Assembly: GCF_015234355.1 (NCBI RefSeq)
Contig: NZ_JADGMV010000007.1
Location: forward strand, 100,865-164,864
DNA from: Psychrobacter sp. NG25
GTDB lineage: Bacteria > Pseudomonadota > Gammaproteobacteria > Pseudomonadales > Moraxellaceae
Direction: 5' to 3'
DNA length: 64,000 bases
Position 1 is the first letter of the stretch; each line of letters opens with the position of its first letter. The notes below the pieces were generated by a model. That model searched no databases and was not told the DNA's origin. It was given only the letters and a program-made list of their open reading frames with translations. A program made the translations under genes and the position numbers. Of the stretch, positions 37,736 through 45,697 are shown piece by piece.

Positions 37736-40700
37736 TTACGTCTTATCCATTATCTCATCGTGCGCCGGCGGTAACGGTGCCAAATAACCAATGAGTAGAA
37801 TCAAACTACCTGCGCCAAGGAAGGAAATGACTCGCCAAATCGCCTCAGTTTGTGATAAATCGACTAACACCAGTTTGAGTACAACCACACCCAATAGTCC
37901 GATACCCATAAACCAAAGCGCACGCTGCCAGTAGCGGCTGGCCATAATAGTGGCGATTAATGCCAAAAGCGTCCACAACATGGTCAGTCCAGTCTGCACT
38001 TGCTCGCTCTGCCACGCGCCGCCTTGATAGTCATTCCATAGTGGAGTACCAATAAAGGCATGAAGCGTCCTGATAAGGATGCTGGATATCAGCCAAAAAC
38101 CAACAAGACCTAAAACAATTAGCAAATTATTAGCGGTAAATACTTTCTGAATATTCTTTTGGATGGCCGTATTCTTTTGGTTTGGCTGCTCGTTATGATA
38201 TTGCTGATTCAGGTAATAAACGCTAAAACCAACGAGTAGCACCAGCCCTGAGGTAACGTCATATAGGTTCAACAGTGGGAAATAGGACATACCCCAAATC
38301 ACGCCATCATAAGACCAGTTGGTAATGATGACCCAACATAGGGCAATTGGCGCAAAGATAGCTGCACTATTTAGCAGTGCCCGTTGCCAATCAAACCAGT
38401 ACAACAACCCTTGTGTGGTAGTTTCAGTTATCAGTTCATTTGCCTGTCTATCTGTTTGGTCATCACGGCGATAGCGATAACCACCCCATAACCCAAGGAT
38501 TATGAATAGGGCTGGAATCAAGACAGCCATCACGCCAGCAGAGGCAGGCAGACCGTAGTGTGCCGCCGCTGCGACAACCAAGATGCCAGCACTTAGCCAG
38601 CTCGTATTATCATAATGTGATGAACGCTCATCGCTATGCCATGTTTTATGCCATGTTTTCAGCCACAACTGTCCAACAACCAACCAGCCAATGAGTAAAC
38701 CTGCAAATAGCAACCAGTCTGCAGTCGTCCAGTCTAAGTGCTGCTCAAATTTTTGTGGTAGCTGTAGTATCAGCATCAGATAAAACAGTGATAACAAGCC
38801 ATGGCTAAGCTGTCTGATTTCCGTCCATGCATGATAACGATTAATGACCCAGTAAATGCTAAGGGTAATCAGTGCTGCGAGCGCAATCATGGTTGATGTG
38901 GCCAGCTGCCAACTGGTAAACCACTGATGAAAATCAAGCAGCAGCACATGCAGTACCCACGCCATCGCAGTCATCGTCAAAAACTGTATGAATCTAGGAC
39001 TGCGCCACACGATATTGAACGCTGTGCTTCGACTATTGATAGATGTCAGCCACTGGCGCGCGGCATCAGTACTGATACCCAATGCATTGGCATAAGTATC
39101 TATCGGGTCTGAGGTCGTGGTAGACGTTTTAAGTATTGTTGAATCGGATAAATCGTCGCGCAAGCTATCATTTAACAGTGCTGGCGAGTGGCTACTACGT
39201 AAAATAAAGACAGAGGTTAGATAAGCAATAGCTGAAATACTTAAGGCTAAAACAGGATAGTCTTTGCCAGAGAATATAAGAGTAAGCACTAACATACCGA
39301 TACTGACGAGCTGTAATAACAGACCAAGTAATACTGACCATGCACGTAAGGAGCGCCTACCGAACCACACGAGAGCCAGTCCTTGGACTGACCATCCAAA
39401 CGCAATCCATTCAGCATCCAACGCGAGAGGAATGACCAAGGCTAAAAAGCCGAACCCGAGTGCCAACATGCCTTCGGTAATCAACGCATAACGCTGACTG
39501 CGTTGGACGAATAGCCAGCCTAAGCTAAGATAAATCGTCCCTAAAATCGCACTGACGATGGTTAAGGCATGAGGAATACCATCTAATATCGCAGCAAATA
39601 AACCGAATGCCATCAGTGGCACTGAAAATAATAATCCCGTGTCGATAGGAAATAGATAGGTATGCTGGTCAGTATCTGGTTTTTCGGTGTCGTCAGAGTT
39701 GGTACGATTGGCCTGATTAATTGCCTGCTCGTTATCGGTGTTGTAAGCGATGATTTGTTGTGCGTAGCGAATCACGACAAACAGGTAAAGACTCAAATGT
39801 AAGGCAACCAACAAAGCCAATAACCAACGCTGTGACTCAATGACAGCGTCTAGATTTCCGCTGATTCCCCAATAATAGGCGAGGCCAAAGGTCACAGTCA
39901 CACCGAATAAATTTAAAATTTTCCACGGGCGGTAATGTCCAATGATGGCAATGGCCACATTTAGCAGTAGATAATAGCTGAACAAGGCAACTAGACTGCC
40001 TGTATCTTCACTGGTCAAAATCGGTGCGAAAAAACCACCAGACAAGGCTAGCAACGCCAAAGGGAAAGCGTTTTGACGGACGGCGAGGGCAACAGTGACG
40101 GCAGATAATATGCCAAGCCCAATAAAGCTCGGTAAACTTGGGATAATTTGATAGACACTATAAGCAAAAAAGGTGCTCAAGTACGTAATAGCTAGACCTG
40201 CGCCTTGTAACGTAATGCCATAAGAAAACCGTTTTTCGGTTAGTTTCAGCCCCAGTGCTGCTAACCCCAACCCTGTGCCACCAATGGCCATGAGTTTGAA
40301 AGCAATCGGAATCTCAATATAATCACTGAGTAAGCGCAGCAGTAATACCACGCCCACGAGTAGCACCAACACGCCGACACGCACCACTAAATTGCCACCG
40401 AAAAACCAGTTTTTAACAGAGTGGAACAGTGAGGTGACGATAGGTAAGGAGCTTTCGTCTGGTTGAATCGCAGTGGTTGGCGTTTTGTTTTTTATCAAGC
40501 CTAATGTTTCGGTAGGCTCATTGTCAGAGGTGTTCGATGCCTTATTTGATAAAGAATTTGTCAAAGGGTTTAATAACGGATTTGATAAAGGGTTTGCTTG
40601 TAGATTTGAGACCGTCGCAGTTGTTGGTGATGCAGTTGTTGGCGATAATGGTGGCCATGTCTGTGCTGTTGTATTCGTTTCATCTATTGTGTTGAGAGTT

Positions 40701-40948
40701 GAACTTTCACTCAGGTTCTCTTTCGTAGCATCACTATTGCTAGCAGCGTTGCTTTCGGTTGATTGAATACGTGAGGGAGTGGCGTGACTGACTTTTTGCT
40801 GCCCAAGCTCGGTTTGTAGTTTGCCCACATCACGGCGCAACTGCCCAATCTGCCGATTAATTCTGACGTAGAGTACGACCACCACAATTAATAGGGCGGT
40901 AAAAGCCAACCAACCCAGTTGGTTTATCAATAGATAAAACATCTTCAT
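37736..40948 (-). CDS. Very large DUF2339 polytopic membrane protein
   Basis: This 1070-residue protein has an N-terminal helix (about 8-25), a coiled segment (RINRQIGQLRRDVGKLQTELG), a Ser/Thr/Asn-rich linker with NPL repeats (about 55-165), and then about 25 closely spaced membrane segments, including the DUF2339 signature FFGGNLVVRVGVLVLLVGV. Function is unknown; these proteins resemble polytopic transport or glycan-export proteins but lack known catalytic motifs. Start ATG at 40948 is chosen over a GTG at 40951 and an ATG at 40942. The gene stands alone. Confidence 0.85.
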   Translation of the reverse strand: MKMFYLLINQLGWLAFTALLIVVVVLYVRINRQIGQLRRDVGKLQTELGQQKVSHATPSRIQSTESNAASNSDATKENLSESSTLNTIDETNTTAQTWPPLSPTTASPTTATVSNLQANPLSNPLLNPLTNSLSNKASNTSDNEPTETLGLIKNKTPTTAIQPDESSLPIVTSLFHSVKNWFFGGNLVVRVGVLVLLVGVVLLLRLLSDYIEIPIAFKLMAIGGTGLGLAALGLKLTEKRFSYGITLQGAGLAITYLSTFFAYSVYQIIPSLPSFIGLGILSAVTVALAVRQNAFPLALLALSGGFFAPILTSEDTGSLVALFSYYLLLNVAIAIIGHYRPWKILNLFGVTVTFGLAYYWGISGNLDAVIESQRWLLALLVALHLSLYLFVVIRYAQQIIAYNTDNEQAINQANRTNSDDTEKPDTDQHTYLFPIDTGLLFSVPLMAFGLFAAILDGIPHALTIVSAILGTIYLSLGWLFVQRSQRYALITEGMLALGFGFLALVIPLALDAEWIAFGWSVQGLALVWFGRRSLRAWSVLLGLLLQLVSIGMLVLTLIFSGKDYPVLALSISAIAYLTSVFILRSSHSPALLNDSLRDDLSDSTILKTSTTTSDPIDTYANALGISTDAARQWLTSINSRSTAFNIVWRSPRFIQFLTMTAMAWVLHVLLLDFHQWFTSWQLATSTMIALAALITLSIYWVINRYHAWTEIRQLSHGLLSLFYLMLILQLPQKFEQHLDWTTADWLLFAGLLIGWLVVGQLWLKTWHKTWHSDERSSHYDNTSWLSAGILVVAAAAHYGLPASAGVMAVLIPALFIILGLWGGYRYRRDDQTDRQANELITETTTQGLLYWFDWQRALLNSAAIFAPIALCWVIITNWSYDGVIWGMSYFPLLNLYDVTSGLVLLVGFSVYYLNQQYHNEQPNQKNTAIQKNIQKVFTANNLLIVLGLVGFWLISSILIRTLHAFIGTPLWNDYQGGAWQSEQVQTGLTMLWTLLALIATIMASRYWQRALWFMGIGLLGVVVLKLVLVDLSQTEAIWRVISFLGAGSLILLIGYLAPLPPAHDEIMDKT

Positions 40949-41019
40949 CACTCAATACAACTTATAATGCAGTGATAATGACGTTATTTGCTAAGAAGTA
41001 CAATACTGTCCTTGCGACT

Positions 41020-41127
41020 TATAGTCAGAGAGCTACTAAACTGCTACTGCGTTACCCTCCTTAAATTTACTACTTGTACAATTTGCAGTCGGCTGCCTTG
41101 TATCTGTTTTAGACTTCTTTGACTATA
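41020..41127. repeat. 108-bp intergenic repeat, copy 2
   Basis: It starts TATAGTC, ends GACTATA, and has CTTGTATC at 41097-41104, 77 bases in and 16 bases before the right end, the same spacing as copy 1. GCTACTGCGTTACC and TTGCAGTCGG are shared with copy 3. Located in the promoter-side spacer of the DUF2339 gene. Confidence 0.65.
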
Positions 41128-41157
41128 TTTGAAAGGTCATTTATGAAAAGCTACTCA

Positions 41158-41200
41158 AAAAGAAGGGCCGCTCAAATATTAAGCGGCCCTTCTTTTATTT
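41158..41200. terminator. Terminator of the dienelactone hydrolase gene
   Basis: Fifteen-base perfect arms AAAAGAAGGGCCGCT and AGCGGCCCTTCTTTT enclose a nine-base loop and carry A/T runs on both ends, so either strand can terminate here. The leftward hydrolase gene ends 60 bases away. Confidence 0.9.
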
Positions 41201-41260
41201 TATTTGCTATTTAACCTTTACGGTATACCGAGAGCTTTTATACTTCTCTGTTATTGCAAC

Positions 41261-41998
41261 TTATGCCAAGTTAGCTTTCATAAACTCAAGCATGTTTTCC
41301 CAGCTCTGTTTGGCAGCGACTTCGTTGTAGCCAAGATCTACTTCATTTTTGGCAGCACGCTCATCGGCATGCGGGTTGGTAAATCCATGCTTAGCGTTGT
41401 CATAGACATCGATAGTGTAGTCCACATCGGCAGCATCTAGCTCTGATTTTAGACCTTCGATGGCATTCATTGAGACCATTGAGTCATCACGGCCGTGGGC
41501 GACCAATACTTTTGCATTGAAGTTTTTGTCTGCTGGCTGTTTTGGTGATGGATTACCATGGAATGTGGCAACCGCTTTCAATGGCATGCCTTCACGTGCC
41601 ATATCTAGGACGATTTTGCCGCCGAAACAATAGCCAATCGCTGCTAAGTTGTCACCATCAACAGCTAATTGATCACTAAAGTCATTGAGTATCAAACGGC
41701 AACGTGCCATGAGCATGTCTTGATCTTCAAGTACTTGCTCCATCCACATGTTGGCTTGCGCTGCATCGGTGGTCAGCTTACCTTCACCATAGACATCCAT
41801 CGCTACTGCTGCATAACCTGCTTCTGCCAAGCGCTCGACTACTGATTTCGGATGATCGACCACGCCCCACCATTCTGGAGCCACTAAAATACCTGGTACT
41901 GAGGCATCGTCTGATGCATTTTCTGGCAGTGCGACATAGCTGATAAGTTCGATGCCATTTTCAGTAGTACTGATTAATTCAAATGTTTTAATTGACAT
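41261..41998 (-). CDS. Dienelactone hydrolase family protein
   Basis: The 245-residue alpha/beta hydrolase carries a Cys-His-Asp triad: Cys124 in GYCFGGK, Asp171 or Asp172 in HGRDDSMV and His204 in KHGFTN. PEWWGVVDHPKS near residue 41 is the family oxyanion region. Dienelactone hydrolases open lactones from chlorocatechol degradation, but no catabolic cluster is near, so a broad carboxylesterase role is more likely. ATG at 41998 follows AAAGGACAAT. Single gene with its own terminator. Confidence 0.87.
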   Translation of the reverse strand: MSIKTFELISTTENGIELISYVALPENASDDASVPGILVAPEWWGVVDHPKSVVERLAEAGYAAVAMDVYGEGKLTTDAAQANMWMEQVLEDQDMLMARCRLILNDFSDQLAVDGDNLAAIGYCFGGKIVLDMAREGMPLKAVATFHGNPSPKQPADKNFNAKVLVAHGRDDSMVSMNAIEGLKSELDAADVDYTIDVYDNAKHGFTNPHADERAAKNEVDLGYNEVAAKQSWENMLEFMKANLA

Positions 41999-42143
41999 AT
42001 TATTGTCCTTTTTTATGTTGTGAGTTTTATTTATTTGTCATTGTAATAGTTCGTTTTTCTAACTTGTACTACCTTAACGCCCATAATCAGCAAAAACAGC
42101 TATAATAGTGTAACGCTCTTTATCAAAATGCTACTGCGACGCT

Positions 42144-42746
42144 ATGACTATGAATTTGTTGAACAAATCTGCTGATAACTTACCTGATGTTTATGTCTCG
42201 CAGGTGAAATCAGAAACTAAACCAATCGTGAGCCTGTTTGCTGACAGCGAATCGGATGAAGCGTCTGAAACATTGCGCCCACAGTTTTGGGAACGCTTTA
42301 AGCTAGATGAGTTGAACCATAGCGAATGGGAAGCTTTATGTGATGGCTGCGGCAGTTGCTGTTTAATTAAGTACATCGATGAGGATGAGAATGGAGCTGT
42401 GGACGAAGAGCTGGTCGAGTACACCGACGTCACGTGTCAGTTGATGGACTGTGCGACGGGATACTGTGGTCACTATGCGACACGCCAAGAGCATGTGCCA
42501 GATTGTATTCAACTGACCATGGACAACCTGCCGCAAATGATGTGGCTACCATCGCACTGTGCGTATAAGCGTCTGTATAAAGGACAAAACTTACCAAGCT
42601 GGCACTTATTATTGACACAAAATGCCATGGCGACGCAGCAAAAAATGCGCGTTGCCAATGTCGGAGTGGCAGGGCGCTGTGTCTCTGAAACAGGCATGTC
42701 TGATGAAGAAATGGAAGATCGTGTGGTTAACTGGATTAATCCCTAG
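42144..42746 (+). CDS. ycgN: YcgN-like cysteine-cluster protein (UPF0260)
   Basis: The 200-residue protein has FWERFKLDELNHSEWEALCDGCGSCC with Cys66, Cys69, Cys72 and Cys73, and further cysteines in VTCQLMD, YCGHY and PDCIQL, then LPSHCAYKRLYKGQNLPSWH. This is the YcgN/UPF0260 signature; a metal or Fe-S cluster is suspected but the function is unknown. The N-terminal 45 residues are an extension compared with enteric YcgN. Its TAG stop overlaps the stop of the convergent DUF4105 gene through CTAG. Confidence 0.85.
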   Translation: MTMNLLNKSADNLPDVYVSQVKSETKPIVSLFADSESDEASETLRPQFWERFKLDELNHSEWEALCDGCGSCCLIKYIDEDENGAVDEELVEYTDVTCQLMDCATGYCGHYATRQEHVPDCIQLTMDNLPQMMWLPSHCAYKRLYKGQNLPSWHLLLTQNAMATQQKMRVANVGVAGRCVSETGMSDEEMEDRVVNWINP

Positions 42747-44107
42747 TTAGCAGAATGAGCCGCAGATTTGGCTTTGGCCTCCGCGCTATCTTGTGAATCA
42801 GCCAGTGGCGGGATAGGAATGTCCTGACGAATCTGCTCAGAGAACTCGCGACCATTGATACCTGACGCTAGATTTACTTGATTATCAAACCCTTTAACCT
42901 TTGGGTTGATATAGGTATGCTCGTACCATGTATCCATTGTCCATGGCTGACCATTGCTTTCTGGATCGGCATCTAACATGCCGACATTATATAGATAGTT
43001 CGGTAGCCAGCCAGAGACCCAAATGCGATAATCCCACGGCAGACGATCGCCACTGACGATACGCGCCATATAAAAAATAATATTGGTACAGTTGCTGACC
43101 AGCGTATTGTACCAAGCAGGCTTTGCATTCAACTCATCGGCAGCAGTTAAGTAAGACTCAAACAGTGATTTGACCTCGTGCTGCTGCAAATTGCTAACGG
43201 GAAATAGATAAACTTGCTCGCCGCGCGCGTTGCTACGTGTGTAGATAATATCGCGCTCTTCTGCAGCTATCAGGCTGAGCTCATAGCGTCTAAAAAACCC
43301 AGCGAGGGCAGAAAATGACTCACCCTTTTCTTTACGAATCTCAAATGAAAAGGAGAGTGGTCGATCATCTTCAAAGCGAAAGCTGACTAAGGTATGGGCA
43401 ATCAGTGGCCCCATCCAATAAGAGTTGATGACATCGACACCAGAGAGTTTGGACATATCGATTGTGCGAGTATCCCAATGCGCGGTGGCATCTTCGGCGG
43501 TATGCCAATCAAAGTTGCGAATATTGGTCAAGGTAATCAAATCAGGGTTGGTTGCATCACGCTCATAAGAGACACGCTGGCTGACTTCGCTCATCCAGTC
43601 ATGTTCTTGCTGCGGCTCAATAGAAAAAAACCAACCAACGCCACAAAACCAAATCGCAGCGTATAAAGCCGTTAACCACTTAGTTCTGGTTTTGCCACTG
43701 GTTTTTGCTTGACTCGTCAAGGGTTGGCTATCTGATGGCTTAGCACTTTTCGACCAATAGCGGCTTTTGAGCAATGCTGTCAGTACGCCAATAATCATTA
43801 TCCCTGCTAACCAAGTGATCGCCGAACGCTCGCCAAATTGATACCAAATGGCAAGCAGCAACCAAATGGCTGATAGTAACAGGGTAATGATGATTAGACA
43901 CTGCACAATATAATGTCGCCACGTAGACTTTGACGGAGTGCCTTTCAGAGAGTTGCTTTCTACATTATGGTTATTTACGTTGTTATTATTTACATTACAG
44001 TTATCTAGGCCGCTATTATTTACGTCACCACGAGCCAAGTCATTATCTGAACGACGATGATTTGAGCGCGGCGAAAGCAGGCGAGAAAAAACAGAACGTA
44101 GCGACAT
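42743..44107 (-). CDS. DUF4105 (Lnb_N) membrane-anchored periplasmic protein
   Basis: The 454-residue protein has a basic Asn-rich N-terminus (about 1-70, with NNxNVN repeats), three membrane helices (about 75-105, 107-125 and 150-172), and a periplasmic domain (about 180-440) with SYWMGPLIAHTLVSFRFED, FSFEIRKEKGESFS, FRRYELSLIAAEER and the conserved VSNCTNIIFYMAR. This is DUF4105, now linked to the N-terminal domain of Lnb-type lipoprotein N-acyltransferases. Whether this one acylates lipoproteins is unknown; the true Lnt is encoded nearby. Start at 44107; a 13-residue upstream extension exists. Confidence 0.8.
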   Translation of the reverse strand: MSLRSVFSRLLSPRSNHRRSDNDLARGDVNNSGLDNCNVNNNNVNNHNVESNSLKGTPSKSTWRHYIVQCLIIITLLLSAIWLLLAIWYQFGERSAITWLAGIMIIGVLTALLKSRYWSKSAKPSDSQPLTSQAKTSGKTRTKWLTALYAAIWFCGVGWFFSIEPQQEHDWMSEVSQRVSYERDATNPDLITLTNIRNFDWHTAEDATAHWDTRTIDMSKLSGVDVINSYWMGPLIAHTLVSFRFEDDRPLSFSFEIRKEKGESFSALAGFFRRYELSLIAAEERDIIYTRSNARGEQVYLFPVSNLQQHEVKSLFESYLTAADELNAKPAWYNTLVSNCTNIIFYMARIVSGDRLPWDYRIWVSGWLPNYLYNVGMLDADPESNGQPWTMDTWYEHTYINPKVKGFDNQVNLASGINGREFSEQIRQDIPIPPLADSQDSAEAKAKSAAHSAN

Positions 44108-44333
44108 AGCGTTTTTCTTAGTAGATAAAGGCTTTGACCATAGCAAAATTCATAACACACTGACAATACAATTTGAGTGAATTTGTCGTTGAATGTCGGT
44201 GAGTCATAAGATAAAGTGAAGCTAATTTGTCGTGGTTTGTTTATGATTTAATACTGAATTAATGATACGCGACTTATTTTTTTTACAGTTTTTATCCCCA
44301 TCTACGTTTTACCTGTTGTTTGTTCTTACTTTG

Positions 44334-44363
44334 ATTTTTATTAACTAAATTTTTATTAACTAA
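44334..44363 (+). repeat. Perfect 15-bp tandem duplication before corC
   Basis: ATTTTTATTAACTAA occurs twice without a gap (44334-44348 and 44349-44363), 20 bases upstream of the corC ATG and just before its AGAGG ribosome-binding site. Confidence 0.85.
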
Positions 44364-44383
44364 AGAGGTTAAACCACACTACC

Positions 44384-45283
44384 ATGTCTGACGACACTCC
44401 CAGCCCGAGTAGTTGGTCGATGCGCGGCTTAAAACGCTGGCTATCGACCGCCCCTGAAACCCGTGATGAATTGATTCGTTTGGTACAAGACTCGCGTCAA
44501 TTCTTAGAGCCTGATACTGTCGATATGTTAGAAGGCGTGCTCGACCTGCCTGCGACCCAAGTGCGTGAAATCATGACCCCACGTCCGCAAGTGGTTGGTC
44601 TGCATGAAAGTACCAGTCTTGCCGAAGTGATGGATATCATTCTTGAGACCACACACTCGCGCTATCCTGTTTTTGACAGTCAAGATGATGATGCCGTCAT
44701 TGGTATCCTATTGGCAAAAGATTTGATACCTATTCTCGTCCATATGGTGCGTGACCAAGAAGATAAAATAGACAGTAAACGTCTCAGAGATTTGGTGCGT
44801 CAGCCGCTATACATTAGTGAAACTGCGCGTTCTGATACCTTGTTACGCTCATTACAGCGTACGCAAGTACATATGGCAATTGTCGTCGATGAGTTTGGTA
44901 ACTTTGGCGGTGTGGTCACCATGGAAGATTTGCTCGAGGAAATTGTTGGTGATATCGTCGATGAGCATGATGACTTTGATGAAGACAGCGATATTAATAA
45001 CATTATCGCCGATCCTGAAAAGCCAAATACGTGGCGTGTGCAGGCGTCTACGGTGATAGAAGACTGTAATGATGAGCTTGGCTGTCATTTTGATGATACC
45101 GATGTCGATACGATGGGCGGCCTGGTCATGCAAGCACTTGGCTTCGTGGGTGATCTAGAAGGTGAGAGCGTCATAATAGATGATTGGAAAATCACCATTA
45201 CTGATGTCGAAGGACGTTTTATCCAAAACTTAGAGTTGACCAAAACAGATGTTAATCAGCAAGTTTTGATAGGCAGTCATTGA
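44384..45283 (+). CDS. corC: CorC/YbeX-type CBS-domain protein (Mg/Co efflux, lipoprotein pathway neighbour)
   Basis: The 299-residue soluble protein has two CBS domains (about 60-190: VREIMTPRPQVVGLHESTSLAEV and HMAIVVDEFGNFGGVVTMEDLLEEIVGDI) and a C-terminal CorC_HlyC domain (about 205-290). It is associated with CorA magnesium transport and ribosome biogenesis in E. coli. In many gammaproteobacteria it directly precedes lnt; here a MITE-like element starts 7 bases past its stop codon. AGAGG precedes ATG 44384. Confidence 0.92.
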   Translation: MSDDTPSPSSWSMRGLKRWLSTAPETRDELIRLVQDSRQFLEPDTVDMLEGVLDLPATQVREIMTPRPQVVGLHESTSLAEVMDIILETTHSRYPVFDSQDDDAVIGILLAKDLIPILVHMVRDQEDKIDSKRLRDLVRQPLYISETARSDTLLRSLQRTQVHMAIVVDEFGNFGGVVTMEDLLEEIVGDIVDEHDDFDEDSDINNIIADPEKPNTWRVQASTVIEDCNDELGCHFDDTDVDTMGGLVMQALGFVGDLEGESVIIDDWKITITDVEGRFIQNLELTKTDVNQQVLIGSH

Positions 45284-45290
45284 TCTGGTG

Positions 45291-45466
45291 CTAGGGCGTG
45301 TCCTCAATTCAATCGATAGTTATCTAAATGGGTTAAAAATGGCTAAATCTTGCCAAATGGCGTCAAATAGCTGACTAATATCTCGATATTATCTGCGCTA
45401 TTTTCCTTGTTTGACTGCGATTTATCTCATTTTTATCACCATTTTTAAAATGAGGACACGCCCTAG
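45291..45466. mobile_element. 176-bp MITE-like element between corC and lnt
   Basis: CTAGGGCGTGTCCTCA at the left end and its exact complement at the right end form 16-base terminal inverted repeats (CTAG at the extremes may be the target duplication, as in IS5/IS427-type insertions). Inside there is no ORF, only AT-rich sequence with a small TAATATC/GATATTA hairpin. The structure fits a non-autonomous derivative of an IS; the parent IS is not in this window. Confidence 0.75.
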
Positions 45467-45492
45467 TCATCTAAAAGCTTATCGAGAAATAT

Positions 45493-45523
45493 AAAAAAAC
45501 ACGATTGCGGTCGTGTTTTTTTT
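45493..45523 (+). terminator. Terminator between the MITE and lnt
   Basis: AAAACACGA, TTGCGG and TCGTGTTTT form a short hairpin followed by a T-run. It would separate corC transcription from lnt. Confidence 0.85.
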
Positions 45524-45567
45524 GGTCTGTGATTAGTGCATGCTACGCAATGTTACCTATTAATGGG

Positions 45568-45596
45568 TTGAGACTGGTATTATGGGCAGGTTTAAT
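45568..45596 (+). promoter_or_regulatory. Candidate lnt promoter
   Basis: TTGAGA and TTTAAT are 17 bases apart, about 100 bases before lnt. A dedicated promoter is expected because a terminator and the MITE separate lnt from corC. Confidence 0.4.
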
Positions 45597-45697
45597 TTTT
45601 AGATACGGTATGGAATATTATACGGTCAGTTTCAGCTTGGTTTTTACCTGAATGCTGACGCTTAAAATTTTGAAAAATATGGTTTTGGATACCTGCT

